A stretch of DNA of 64,000 bases, taken from contig OX421500.1 in the NCBI GenBank assembly GCA_949126835.1, positions 14,726,681 through 14,790,680 of the forward strand, written 5' to 3'. Source of the stretch: Anisus vortex (lineage: Eukaryota; Mollusca; Gastropoda; Planorbidae). The notes beneath the pieces were generated by a model that did not search any database, had not been told where the DNA came from, and was given only the letters and a program-made list of their open reading frames with translations. The translations under genes and the position numbers were made by a program. The stretch's first letter is position 1. Each line of letters opens with the position of its first letter. Below, in pieces: positions 22,152-33,149 of the stretch.

Positions 22152-22640
22152 TATACATTACATATGCTCCTTCTATAAAGAAGATTATTGCGTCCTACGC
22201 TCATCCGTGGTACGAGTCTAGTCTTGAATTTTTATGAATGTTTTAAATGATGTTAAGTTACTGGTTTTCCTGGTTTAATCAGGCAACCCATTCCATGCCC
22301 GAATGCCACTCGGGAAAAAAGAGTACTTATATATATTTGTTCTCGCATAAGAACAAGGAAAGTGTTTTTATTTTTATGTTTATCTGAGCTTTGCAACAGG
22401 TTGTTATTGGGTTGTATTTCTAAATTAGAGTTTAATGCCTTATGTATTATTACTACTTTACTCTTTGCCCTTCTGTCCTCTAGTGTTTCTAGGTTTAGTG
22501 ATTTGACTAATGGTGTTACTCTTGTTAATTGGGAATATTCACTAGTTACGAACCTTGCAGCTCTTTTTTGTTTTTCTTTCTAATTTTTTAATGTTTTCTT
22601 TAGTTGATGGGTCCCATACAGATAGGACGGGGGTGAAGAC
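22152..22640 (-). mobile_element. LINE 3' end, GATAA-tail family, copy F
   Basis: On the minus strand it reads the 3' UTR and the C-terminal coding part: KRAARFVT is followed by EYSQLTRVTPLVKSLNLETL and DRRAKSKVVIIHKALNSNLE. RAARFV is typical of Jockey/CR1-like reverse transcriptases. It is longer than copies A and B and reaches the VGSIW-like segment before fading. Frameshifts break the final 30 codons. Confidence 0.75.
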
Positions 22641-22644
22641 TAAC

Positions 22645-23064
22645 AGGCGTGTGTGGTTGACTGTTGTGCATTCAAATATAAAGTCATTGTGACTTGTAAG
22701 CTAGCAGATGATTCTAATACCTCGACAAAAGAAGTTGTTTGTGGGTGTGTGTATTTGACGGATATTTGTATTAAATCTGTATTCTCAGGACATTAAATTT
22801 GACATATTTATTTTATGAATATTACAATACGTTTCTTTTCAAGTTAAAATTCCATTTGTTAAATTATTCCCACTACGCCATGCCGTTAAACCAGACCTTC
22901 TAGTACAACCATCTCGATAGAAGGAACTTTTAATATAATAACCACAGCCTGATATATTAAGCTTATACTGTAATATCGGTTTACCAAACCAACACTACTA
23001 GATCCTCAACCATAAACTTTTCGGCACTCCTCTGGGACTTCCTGTTACCAAATGTCCCCAAATG
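22645..23064. other. Unassigned stretch
   Basis: No gene or repeat recognised. Confidence 0.4.
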
Positions 23065-23190
23065 CTGACGTCGTCACCGGAGCTCAAGGATAGACAACGT
23101 CGTCATACCGTATGTCACCGTAAGTTATTATAAGTCGGAAACAGCTTGTGTTAGTGTTCCGCGTCTTGACGTCACATCCCGGAGCGGCCT
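23065..23190. promoter_or_regulatory. CpG-containing patch with several CRE-like sites
   Basis: TGACGTCGTCACC, ACGTCGTCATACC and TTGACGTCACATCCC fall within about 120 bases that are richer in CG dinucleotides than the flanks. This could be a regulatory patch. No gene is attached. Confidence 0.2.
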
Positions 23191-23284
23191 GCGTCAGGTA
23201 TCCAGGTCGCAGATGAATTTTTTTGTAATAGAAAAGCGTTTACGTGAAAGTCATGCATAATAAATTACGTTTAAGGCCTTTATT

Positions 23285-23382
23285 ATATCTATTATCTATC
23301 TATCTATCTCTCTAGCTATCTTTCTATATATCAATCTATCTATCGATCTAACCATCTATCTATCTATGTTCTATCTCACTAT

Positions 23383-23425
<43 letters not shown>

Positions 23426-23476
23426 ACTATCTATGATCTATCTATCTATCTATCTATTTATCTTACTATATATGTT

Positions 23477-23508
<32 letters not shown>

Positions 23509-23552
23509 CTATCTAACTCTCTATGAACCTATCTATCTATCTATCAAAAATA

Positions 23553-23600
<48 letters not shown>
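23285..23600 (+). repeat. ATCT-type microsatellite followed by (AT)n
   Basis: TATC/ATCT units with interruptions run to about 23545 and are followed by an AT run of about 50 bases. The 100-codon isoleucine/tyrosine/serine-rich frame is generated by the repeat. Confidence 0.9.
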
Positions 23601-23604
<4 letters not shown>

Positions 23605-23608
<4 letters not shown>

Positions 23609-25864
23609 TTAGCAGTCTATCTAACTATCAATGAGTCTGCCTGTCCGTCTGCTTGCCTATCTTACTAGCGTCTGACTACCCATGTGTCTGTCTATGTGCC
23701 TAGTTCGTCAGCTCGTCTGTATGTCATAACATAAAGAATAAAAAAAAACCCATTATAATAAGATCGCGTGCCGAGGGTAAAATTTGTAAAGCTTGGCACG
23801 GACATAGGTTCTCTCATTTTTTCACATTTTCTATACATTAAAACCATTGTTAAGAAACAACTGCCAAGTAAGGTGCCGTAAAGCTGGCTATGTAATCTTA
23901 TTGTCTTATCTGGAATATTCTACAACTTCAAAAGTGCAAAATCATCACCATTTGGAAACGAAATCGGATCTTCGTTTATATTCCCGTCGTCACATTCTAA
24001 CTCATTTGTTTTTGTATTCACGCCCAATTCCTACTTAAGACCCCCACCCACCCCTTTCCCCAATCAAATCTGTTGTCTGTGCTGGACACTACGCAAGTGC
24101 TACAAACAGACCTATGGACCATAAATTACGTGAGCGGCTGGGTGCATACATTTACACGCTTAATAAACATGATCACAGGCGTCAGTCGTCAGTCCACCGT
24201 ACTGACCCCATCGTACCGAACAGACTTACCTCACTTTGTGTTTACACATTTAACGAGGCCGTGACGTCATTTCCATAAGGAAATAACCAAGATGAACTGT
24301 TCGTTATGAAAAAAAATGGTGTCCAGACTCCAGACGTGATTGATAGATGACAGCAGACGACGTAGACGTTACGATGTACGTTTGTTTCTTTCGCCTGAAG
24401 GATGACAATTGTTTTAGAAGATTCAACAGCCCAACAATAAATAAAAGGTCGTTAGGTACTGTTAAGGTATAAAACATTCATATATTATGTAGCTGTTCAA
24501 AGTATGAAAAAGAAATCAGGTAAAATATGTAAACAAAAATCTAGGCCACTGTCTGCTGTTAAAATAATATGAGTAAATGTAGACTGTCTTTGTGTCTAGT
24601 GAAATTTTGTCTTACACTTCATAAACTTTTTTTTTTTAAGACCAAGAGAAAAGTATGGATTGAATTTGCAGTTTTAGTTCTGTATAACGAGAAAAAAACA
24701 ACAACAAGGTATGCGTAATTAAACTGACTTGAAGTATATCAACTACAAAGATTATTTCAATGTTTGTATAAAGATTTGAATGATAGCCATGTTACTGTTT
24801 TACTTATTACTTACTCTGTAGTTTCTGTTGGGTAATGTTGAGGCAACTCACACAGTTCATAATTATATCAACATTTCATAATTAGATCGATGTCTTTCCA
24901 TAAAACTTGTATACCTTACTACTTCAAATATGTATGTTGAAAATTGTGTTATTTATTCTAATTTTAATCCCTTCATTTATGATGTTGTTAATCTTATTTT
25001 CGCAATAATAACGGCGTGACGGTCTTTTTTTTATAGAAATGCTGTTGTGCTGTCTGATGTTGTTTTTTTATTCTTTGTTATGAACGTTATACTTGTTAGG
25101 TCACTGCAGTCTATACAATTTGGATTTCTCGAGGTTTTCTTTACAGAATAGTGATATTTCCAACGATGCTCCTTTGGGGAGCTATCATCTCTTACCAAGC
25201 GCGTCCACGTGTATAATGGTTAGCCGTGAATACTGAATAAACGACCGTGGACCAACTGGTTTGCTGTCATGGAGAGTGAGGTTGTAAGGATACTCTTTAA
25301 AAATGCCTTATAAATCCAAGGAAATGACTGCAAAAAAAGCGATAGGGATAGCAATCATCTAGAAGAGAAAACTTCGAAGATAAATCAACTGCTGCTTGGC
25401 AGTCGGTCTTGGTCGATCAAAGGTTATGGAAGCACATCCAAAAAGAAAAGCAAGCTGAAGTCGGAGACCACATGCCAAATTGCACAAAACTAGACGGCAC
25501 GCAATCATCAAAATGATGGAGGGATCACATGTATTGGACTTGTCTGAATTCTCCAAATCATAACTTTTGAAAATGAAGAAACGATCCTCTTTCAGACAGT
25601 TTTATTGGGTCAATGATCTTTACATAGTAGGACGCACTTTGAAACGATCATACTTCAGAGAGTTGTTTTTTTTTTCGCTATGATCGCGCACAGTGATGGG
25701 TTCGTCATCCACACGATTCAACAAGTACCCTTTCCTTCGACTTAACCCTAACCGAATACCTAATCTGAACCATACCTTTTAATAAGAATGCACAATTTTG
25801 CCCATAAATAAAAACAATAAATTTAAAAAAATAGAAAATATAGCAGTTGGATGTTTTACTATAA
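23605..25864. other. Long unassigned AT-rich stretch
   Basis: A CRE palindrome (TGACGTCA) lies near 24262-24269. The plus frame around 25370-25560 has a short charged stretch (DQRLWKHIQKEKQAEVGD) that may be old mobile-element coding sequence, but I could not name it. Nothing else was found. Confidence 0.35.
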
Positions 25865-26000
25865 GGGGCCGTCTATAAACGACGTCAGGCACCCTTTGAC
25901 TCCCCGTGAGGGGGATGAACAATATGTGATGATTTGTGAAGAAGAGGAGAGGGAGGGCTTAAAATGTCCCAAATCGGGTGACGTTATTTCTGGACCGCCC
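25865..26000. mobile_element. Short MITE, GGGGCCGTC family, 136 bp
   Basis: It begins GGGGCCGTCTATAAACGACG and ends GTGACGTTATTTCTGGACCG plus CCC. The ends are inverted-repeat partners built on GGGCCGTCCA and an ACGTCA word. Frames of 80 codons on both strands are by-products. A longer relative lies at 49397-49818. Confidence 0.65.
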
Positions 26001-26187
26001 ATTAGACAAAGCCCACACCCCTCATTTACCCTTTCCGTATCTCTGACATCAAAGTACAATACATTTTTATATAGTGTAGTGAGGCAACTGTGAGATGTCA
26101 ACTGCCTAAAGAGCCGTGGGTTAAGTCTATTAATTTATGTCTCAAAAAGTCATTCTTTAAACTGGGAGTTTAACTTATCATCTACGC

Positions 26188-26220
26188 CAGTGGTTCCAAA
26201 AGTGTGTGCATTGGCGAGGC
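26188..26220 (+). mobile_element. hAT-like terminus stub
   Basis: CAGTGGTTCCAAAAGTGTGT is a typical hAT end. The octamer before it, ATCTACGC, has TA at its centre as with the Buster-type copies. No partner terminus was found before the SINE at 26285. Confidence 0.35.
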
Positions 26221-26284
26221 GTCATTTTATTGTCGCCGCGGAATGTTGCCGCGTTAAATTCCGGTTATCCCGAGTCGTAAGTAA

Positions 26285-26550
26285 AGTACCCTTCGGACCA
26301 AACTGATTATAGGGCCGGTGAAGCAGCGTTCGCCACTTGCTATGGCCACGGCATACGAGGGGATGTGTGGGCACCACAATGACCAGTCGCCTTTACTTTA
26401 CCCCAAATAGTGTCATGTACCCATCAGAGCTGGGTAGACTCAAAGGCACCCTCAAGTCCCGGAAAAAAAAATCCTAGCCTGCACCAGAATTCAAACCCAG
26501 ACCCTTTGGATCGCCAGTCGAACGCCCTGCCGCCCGGCCCCCGTGCATCT
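26285..26550 (-). mobile_element. tRNA-derived SINE, family S, near full length
   Basis: The minus strand opens GGGGGCCGGGCGGCAGGGCG, continues with GACTGGCGATCCAAAGGGTC, the B-box-like GGGTTTGAATTC and the body CTACCCAGCTCTGATGGGTA, GGCGACTGGTCATTGTGG, and ends AACGCTGCTTCACCGGCCCT. This is the most complete copy of the family in the window. Confidence 0.7.
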
Positions 26551-26554
26551 TGTC

Positions 26555-27439
26555 GGACTTTAAAATGGCTTGTCTGAACTAATTAGAAAAATTAACATCA
26601 TTGCACCACTGGGCAATCTTGCATACTGGCAAAAAACACATTTGGGCATTTTTGTTATAACTAAGATTTAAACCTTACACTAACAATACAATGCTTTGAT
26701 TTCTGAACCAGAAAGCCACACATGATGATTTAAAAATGCTGCGCCTATTTTTTAGTAAAGCCAAAGTTGAATGGCCTCTAATGACAGTCATTTAACTCTA
26801 ACCATAATCTTAACCAAATAAATCTATTTGTTTGCATTCGGCTTCTCAAAACAAACAATCATTTAAAAAACAACTAATTATCAAAATCGCCATCTATAAG
26901 TAATAACATTTTATATTCGCTGGCTTGTTTATCTAAGAATACATTCGAAACCTTACTTACTTACTGCTGACACATCTATTCGTAACCTACATTGGTAATA
27001 TGTTGTGGGTTTTTGTCCCCGACTCTCTTCAAACTAAACTTAATGCAAACACATTTTGTCTACTAGTTCTATCTGACAAGTAACCGAATTTCACAAAATG
27101 CTAATTTTTGTTCTACAGATTATAATCTCAAGCGTACTGTTTGTTTTGTTCTCAAATTTCAATACAAAACATAGGTAGACGTCTACTGTGAAAGGTAATA
27201 TGTATTGTAGACAGGGCGGTTGAGTCTTTCTGGGTTGTTTAGAAGACTTAAACAATGTTGTTAGTTTATTTCATTGAGGAATTCTGGGGATCGTCCATAC
27301 GTGGAGTCACTAAGCAATAGGCCTAGCGGACAGCTACTAAATGTGAACATACTCAATATTTTTTATAAATTATTTTACTTATATTTACTTGTAGACATAA
27401 TTTATTTATAAGTTTAATAATAATAATAATATATAATAT
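26555..27439. other. Unassigned AT-rich DNA
   Basis: A TAGGCCTA octamer lies at 27318. No gene found. Confidence 0.4.
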
Positions 27440-27440
27440 T

Positions 27441-27514
<74 letters not shown>

Positions 27515-27520
27515 TATATA
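27440..27520. repeat. (AT)n microsatellite
   Basis: Almost pure TA, bordering the hAT left terminus. The Ile/Tyr-rich reading frame starting here is an artefact that runs into the transposon. Confidence 0.9.
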
Positions 27521-27525
27521 TATAG

Positions 27526-28792
27526 CAAGGATCGGAAACCTAAAGCAAGCTTGCTAGACGTGGCGCGCATAGCGATTTTCAATGCTCAATGGCACGCGAG
27601 ATATTTCCCCAAGCAAAATATATATCGACTGTTAAAGATCAGAAAAGTTTGTGTCCAAATATTTCATCATTGTTCTGACGAACTGTGATTGAATCTTTTG
27701 TAAAGAAAGTCGATTGTATGGTGTCCCACCCATTCTTGATTTACAGGCAATTCAAGTCTCTTCTACAAGAAAGTGATACGGAATATGGAGATCTGCTGTT
27801 ACACAAGCTGTTCGTTGGCTAAGATTGGGTTAAGTCTTGGATAGATTCTTTTCTTATCTGGTAGTATTTAAGGTTTTTCTTGATAAAACAACATCAACAT
27901 TTTCCTATATTGAATTAGGAGAACTGACTTTAAGCCGATGCTTCTCAATGACAAGGCGACACATTTCAGTGAGTTGTATTTTACAGCGAGGGGGTTAGAC
28001 CACTGGAATGGATTTGCATTGAAATTGGATGTATCTTGCCGTGAATTTAATTTGAAAACATTTGAACTATAACCCTTATATTCATATTGATAGATAGGCT
28101 TTTTCAGAAGTAATTTGAAGTACTCAAAGCAAAGAAAGATAACTAATCAGTTTTCTTTGCGTTAAAATGTGTTAATATGTTAAAAAAAATTGTCTTTATA
28201 AAACAATTAATATATAACTCTAAAACGATCAAACTATACAAAGTATTAAAAATTGTATAAATATTAGATGACTAAATAACTTATATTTACATTTTTAAAC
28301 ACTATGTTAACTACCCAGTTTGTCTGATAACTACGTATCAATTCCGCTTTATTGTAGTCGTTTTTGACCACGTGTGGTCGCTAAAAATATTAAAGGAAAT
28401 CTCAGTTATTCGGAGATCAAAATATAATGAGCTAATAATAACAGTTGATACACTTATTTATTGTCAACTATATTAAAATCATCAATAGACACTAACCTTT
28501 TAGGTGAAGTTTGTATAATTCATTTTCTATTACTCTTACTATAGACTTAAATGCATAAAAACACAACAACAGATGAATATCACAAACACGTTAATTTTTA
28601 TTAAATATAAAACGAATTAACGATTAGCTCTATGAAGCTCCAATGCTTTTGGCATTGGTCTTGCTAAGGCGCTAACTAAATTGTCTTATACAAAAAATTA
28701 TATTAGAGCAGGTTTACTTTCAGGCTGTTGGCCGCTGAATGATTTAGAAATCTTAGTATGGCACACTATTATGAAAAGGTTGCCAACCCCTG
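27526..28792 (+). mobile_element. hAT (Buster-type) element, both termini visible
   Basis: The left end is CAAGGATCGGAAACC at 27526 and the right end GAAAAGGTTGCCAACCCCTG finishes at 28792. These are diverged inverted repeats of a CAGGGGTTGGCAACC consensus. Flanking octamers are ATATATAG and GCATAGAG, which agree at five of eight positions and both have TA in the centre, the pattern described for Buster-group hAT target sites. A transposase relic fills 27660-28075. The 3' non-coding part (28140-28790) is shared with 18160-18839 and, inverted, with 7990-8518. Confidence 0.7.
27660..28075 (+). pseudogene. hAT transposase remnant (ZBED/GTF2IRD2-like)
   Basis: Around 27736 one frame reads RQFKSLLQESDTEYGDLLLH, and one base shift later AVRWL with VLDRFF a little downstream. 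This reproduces the conserved order 'R.FK.LL.E.D.EYGDLLLHT.VRWLS.GKVL.RFF' of hAT transposases related to the vertebrate domesticated ZBED and GTF2IRD2 proteins, which come from Buster elements. The next segment is badly shifted. The element at 7990-9188 carries a parallel remnant. Frameshifts and stops show it is inactive. Missing regions include the BED finger and most of the RNase H-like core. Confidence 0.65.
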
Positions 28793-28799
28793 GCATAGA

Positions 28800-29010
28800 G
28801 GATAGACATAATAAAGTTTTAAGCACTAGTCAATTTACATCAATGTATTAGCTTAATCTATATTTATTTTTTAACAATGTATATACTTTTACTAATTTAT
28901 GGACTATGTAAAGACAATTGGTTAAATTTATATTTTAAATTTATTTTTTTTTTACAATTTGTATTTCCTTTTTTTCTTTATAACATTATAATAGAATCCA
29001 TTAATCCATT
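28800..29010. other. AT-rich pre-integration DNA
   Basis: AT-rich sequence up to the LINE target site. No gene. Confidence 0.4.
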
Positions 29011-29022
29011 AACTATTATGTA
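29011..29022 (+). repeat. LINE target-site duplication AACTATTATGTA, left
   Basis: Perfect 12-bp match to 30441-30452. Confidence 0.88.
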
Positions 29023-30440
29023 TATGGCATCCTTCCATCCTCAAGGGATGATGGCGCAGTCTCCTTTCTCTCTGCCTCTCGCCTTTCTCCTGGCTCGTTT
29101 CTCTTCGCTTCTTTCTGTGAGGGTGGCTTCTGCAGCTTGAGTGCCCTCGCGCACCTTGGACCGCCAGGAGGTGCGTTCCTCAGCATGGCTCTCCCACGTG
29201 TTGGGCTCAATGCGTGCCAGTAATAAGTCTTTCTTGCAGACGTCTTTAAACCGCAGGCAAGGGCGACCCCTCTTTCTTGTACCGGCTGCCAGCTCTCCAT
29301 ACAGTAGGGCTCTTGGGATGCGCTCCGCACCCATCCTGTGGACATGGCCTATCCATCGCAGGCGCCTCTCACTCAGGATTGAGTTTATGCTCAGCATAAT
29401 GGCTTCTAATGAGCACCTCCACATTTGTGACTCTTTCCTGCCATTTGATGTGGAGTATCCTGCGCAGGCATCGCAGGTGAAAGCTATTGAGCTGCTTAAT
29501 TTGCTTAGCGTATGTAGCCCAGGTCTCGCTTCCATAGAGAAGTGTGCTTAGCACACAGGCCTGGTAGACAGAGATTTTTGTCCTATCAGTGAGTTGAGCA
29601 TTATCCCATACTCTTTGGTTGAGCCTTGCCATTAAAGATACTGCCTTGCCGATTCTGGTTTTTTTTTTTTTTTCCAGGGACAGTGAGCTTGAAATGTTGC
29701 TGCCAAGGTATGTGTAGTCCTCGACAACATCCAGAGTGTTTCCCTCAATTGAGATTGCTGGGAGGCATTCTGTACCTTGCCTCATAATATTGGTCTTTTT
29801 TAGGCTTATGGTTAGGCCGAATTCTTTGCACGCCTCCGAGAATCTACTGACCAGTTTCTGGAGTCCTTCCTCTGTATGTGAAACAAGAGCTGCATCATCA
29901 GCGAATAGCAATTCTCTGATTAATACCGTTTCCACTTTGCTCTTTGCACGGAGCCGGGCTATGTTATAGAGATTTCCATCTGCCCTAGTATGAATGTTCA
30001 CGCCCTCGGAGCAGTTCTTAAAAGCATATCGGAGGAGTACTGAGAAGAAGATACCAAAGAGTGTTGGTGCCAGGACGCAGCCCTGTTTAACCCCGCTACA
30101 CACTGGGAATGGTTCTGATGTGGCGCCGTCGAAGAGAACTGTGCTGTTCATGTTGTTATGGAAAGCCTCAATAATACTTAGTAGCCGGGGCGGACATCCA
30201 ATCTTTTTCAGTATGCTAAAGAGTCCAGTGCGGCTAACTAGGTCAAATGCCTTGGTCAAGTCAATGTATGCAATGAAGAGGACCTTCTGCTGTTCCCGGC
30301 ATTTTTCTTGTAACTGGCGCAGTGAAAAAACCATATCTATAGTTGACCGGCCAGCCCGAAAGCCGCATTGGGATTCTGGGTAGACGTTTTGTGCCAGAGT
30401 TTGCAGGCGTGCCAGAACCACTTTTGCAAAGGCCTTTTGC
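29023..30440 (-). mobile_element. 5'-truncated LINE insertion with intact boundaries
   Basis: The 1418-bp insertion is flanked by a perfect 12-bp duplication. Its 3' end on the minus strand is a short hairpin (CATCC, loop, GGATG) followed by GGATGCCA and no long poly(A). The 5' end falls inside the reverse transcriptase, the expected result of incomplete target-primed reverse transcription. The perfect duplication and near-complete frame suggest it is one of the youngest insertions in the window. Confidence 0.9.
29041..30440 (-). pseudogene. LINE ORF2 reverse transcriptase, 5'-truncated with one frameshift
   Basis: LINE ORF2 copies the element RNA into DNA at a nicked chromosomal site. The long frame (30440 to 29369) begins inside the polymerase domain at KAFAKVVLARLQ and shows, in order, GFRAGRSTIDMVF, IAYIDLTKAFD (motif A, catalytic Asp), GVKQGCVLAPTLFGI (motif B), LLFADDAALV (motif C, the catalytic pair), ISLKKTNIM and YLGSNIS, then the thumb segment LSTLLYGSETWATY. 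It stops at 29369. A neighbouring frame (29535 to 29041) continues with LRWIGHVHRM, PRALLYGELAAGTRKRGRPC and NTWESHAEERTSWRS. One indel near 29410 therefore separates the two parts. The first methionine of the long frame lies in the target duplication and is not native. Plus-strand frames here are shadows. The apurinic-type endonuclease is absent by truncation. Confidence 0.88.
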
Positions 30441-30452
30441 AACTATTATGTA
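30441..30452 (+). repeat. LINE target-site duplication AACTATTATGTA, right
   Basis: Partner of 29011-29022. Confidence 0.88.
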
Positions 30453-30454
30453 AA

Positions 30455-30809
30455 ATTGAATTAAACCGATGGACTCTCCCAATACCGTAGCGTGGGACCG
30501 ACAACTTTCTTTAAAATAAAGCGCACAAAAAATAAATTAATCACCAGGGCATTTTGAACATGGATAATCTTTTGATGATGATTGGATGTGGGGGCCGGGA
30601 CATGTATTGGTATTAACTTGAATAAATTTGTTTATTTCTGTAAATATTTTATACCTGTAATCAAAAGGAGAGATTTATGTTAACACGTACAATAATAGAA
30701 ACATAATTTTAGTTGTATATTATTATGTAACCATCTATTAGGAATATGTTCGGTTGTAGCTTAAAATACGAAACATTTGTCTTTGTTTAAACGTAGTGCC
30801 TATACATGT
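30455..30809. other. Unassigned AT-rich stretch
   Basis: No gene or element recognised. Confidence 0.4.
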
Positions 30810-30878
30810 ATTGCACTATAAGCAAAATACATTTATTGCACTATAAGCAAAATACATTTATTGCACTATAAGCAAAAT
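30810..30878 (+). repeat. 25-bp tandem repeat, nearly three copies
   Basis: ATTGCACTATAAGCAAAATA plus CATTT repeats from 30810, 30835 and 30860. Confidence 0.9.
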
Positions 30879-30918
30879 TAAGATGCGTTTAAAAAAAGGA
30901 CAAGTGGTATTTAAAATG

Positions 30919-31069
30919 AGGCCGGCTGGTGCAGCAGTTAGTTCTGTGGACTGTAAAATTGATGATCGCAGGTTTGAAACAGGACACCGCCCATTCTATG
31001 CCGCTGACCTGCAGGAGCTTTAGGGCGTAATAATATTCTGTATAATAGTAACGTCTGTAACACATACGA
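30919..31069 (+). mobile_element. tRNA-derived SINE with LINE-like tail, family T
   Basis: Head GAGGCCGGCTGGTGCAGCAG plus TTAG, B-box-like AGGTTTGAAACAGG, short body CCTGCAGGAGCTTTAGGG, then CGTAATAATATTCTGTATAA and AACGTCTGTAAC. The body and tail match 17361-17528, and the tail matches the GATAA-tail LINE 3' end. Confidence 0.65.
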
Positions 31070-31074
31070 CAATA

Positions 31075-31454
31075 TAAATAAACATTTTTCACGAAAGAGA
31101 ATGTAGGAGCCTGAAAACAAAAGACGATTTTGATAAACTGACAATGTAGATTAACAATGTGAAGTTTAACTTTACATTGACTATAAATGTGAATGAAACA
31201 TTCTCAAGTTTCAGTCTAGAAGATCAGGTAAATTAATACCTTGTTTTCTCATTGAGAACGCCATTGTCGTCAAATTCATTTAACACACCATATACGAATA
31301 CTTTACCGTAATATAGGGTTTGAATCATATTATATACAACCAAATCCATCTTCAAGGACAGAGTACAATGGATGATTTCACGCATGCATAAACACAGCAG
31401 ACACTAAAATGCTGTATTCGTTTGTGGACGTGAAATATTCTTTCCGGGTTATAA
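31075..31454. other. Unassigned stretch
   Basis: No recognisable content. Confidence 0.4.
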
Positions 31455-31493
31455 TAAATGAACAAGAAAACCATAAAAACAAAGTTTTTATAA

Positions 31494-31896
31494 TACTCCC
31501 TTTCTTTGCAAACTAAGTTTACCATTTCCACTTCACTACAAAACTTTCGAATAGGTAATGTCGGCAAATACTTATCTAATTATAAATATTGCGCATTTAA
31601 AAAAAACTTGCTTTTGTTTCGGCTATATTGTGTCGTTTTCATTCGTATTTATTTCGTAAAAACTGACATATCCGAAAAGTTATGTACTTCCGTCAAAGGC
31701 AGCCATGTTTTTTCGTATAATATATTCCTCGATTCGCAACTTGGTTAAAGGAATTCGTGACTATTCCAAACGCTACGATGCTGAAAATTTGATAGATTTT
31801 ATTGTTAGTCTATGCAAGTTGGCGGCCCAAATTTCAGCTCGATCGGACCATCCAAGCGGACAGACTTCTGACAGTAGATTTTAAAAGAAAGGGAGT
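31494..31896. mobile_element. MITE, ACTCCCTTT family, diverged copy
   Basis: It starts ACTCCCTTTCTTTGCAAACT and ends GAAAGGGAGT, an inverted pair. The flank AACAAGAAAACCATAAAAAC at 31461-31480 is shared with the tandem pair at 41884-42857, so the true element is probably a little longer. The right part carries AATTTCAGCTCGATCGGACC, also shared. No coding capacity was seen. Confidence 0.7.
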
Positions 31897-31899
31897 AAA

Positions 31900-32759
31900 A
31901 ACAAGCACAATATCACATTGTAACACAAATTTTGGATGGGGTGGGAATATAAAGAATCTGATAAACAATTAAACAATCACACTCGCATTTATTGGGGAAT
32001 ACATGTGTCCACAAAGACTTAAAAGTTGGTAAACATAAAAATAGCTAAGGGGAAAAACCTCGGTAAATGACGTCAGATGCTAAAACTAATAACGCTCTTG
32101 TAATGAAAATATATTATAGATAGCTGTTATTTTGGGGAAAGTTGTATTTATGTTACAGCTTATTTTTAGCAATGTCTGTATTTGGTCTATTTATCTACAA
32201 GTGTTGTACTGAATACTGCGGTATCCGATTTCATTTTTTATTGGTTAAAGTAGCTACCGTGTATATTTTGTTCAAAAATATAATCATTTTACAAATTCCC
32301 AACGCACTTATATTTCAAGCTATGCTAATGTTATATTTAATCCAATAATAAGACACACAAGCTACTTATGTCCTAAAAGTGGCACAGTCTGTTGGAAAGG
32401 GCAAATCTAAATTGATTTCCTTGCAGGTGGTATTTTACTTCTTTCAGTTACCCAACGGGCTTTGTCCCAGGCTATAACTAGAACGTATGAAATAAGAATC
32501 ACGCGTAGAAGGTATTGGAATTTAATAAACACACCAAAGCTATGAAGTTATAAAATGTGTAACCACTGCAGCCATGCACACAGATTTACGAGTCGCGGCC
32601 CCTTATCGTAACCGGAAGTTATAATATTATAATTTCAATTTTTAATGAGATGCAGGTTTTTGCGGGCCTGTCGGTTTTTATGGTGTATTTATTTTGACCT
32701 TGTTTAAAATGGTTGTTAACTGAAAAACGGTTTTCCTTATCTAATATCGATTAAAGTGG
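31900..32759. other. Unassigned AT-rich DNA
   Basis: No gene found. Confidence 0.4.
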
Positions 32760-33145
32760 ATGAATACAAATATATAATTGATAGTTAAACAGGAAGATAT
32801 ATAAATGGATGACATCGAAGTAACCGATAGACAGACTGAATGAGACACATACAGAATGATAGACATTTAGATATAAATAAATTAATAATTGGAGACGGTG
32901 AGACAGAGACAGACGGATAGATACATAATTTTAAAGAAAATATCACAAGTGCATACATAGATAGACAGATTGATATATAGACTGGCTATAGACTGATCAG
33001 TAGAGAACCATACAGATTGAGAAATTGATAAACAAACTACTAATTATTTTTCATAGACACACACTGACAAAGAAATAGATAGATGGATAGAAAATAAGAA
33101 AGATAAATAAATAGATAAATAAATAAATAAATAGATATATAGATT
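32760..33145 (+). repeat. Degenerate GATA/GACA/AATA simple-repeat region
   Basis: Scattered ATAGACAGA, GATAGATAG, then AAATAAATAAATAGATA near 33111-33140. Looks like an old, heavily mutated tetranucleotide array. Confidence 0.6.
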
Positions 33146-33149
33146 GATG

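Noticed and set aside
23366..23668. Ile/Tyr/Ser-rich frame of 100 codons
   Set aside because: Translation of the ATCT/AT microsatellite.
25359..25556. Frame on either strand with charged or hydrophobic stretches
   Set aside because: Neither strand gives a family signature; stops close the frame on both sides.
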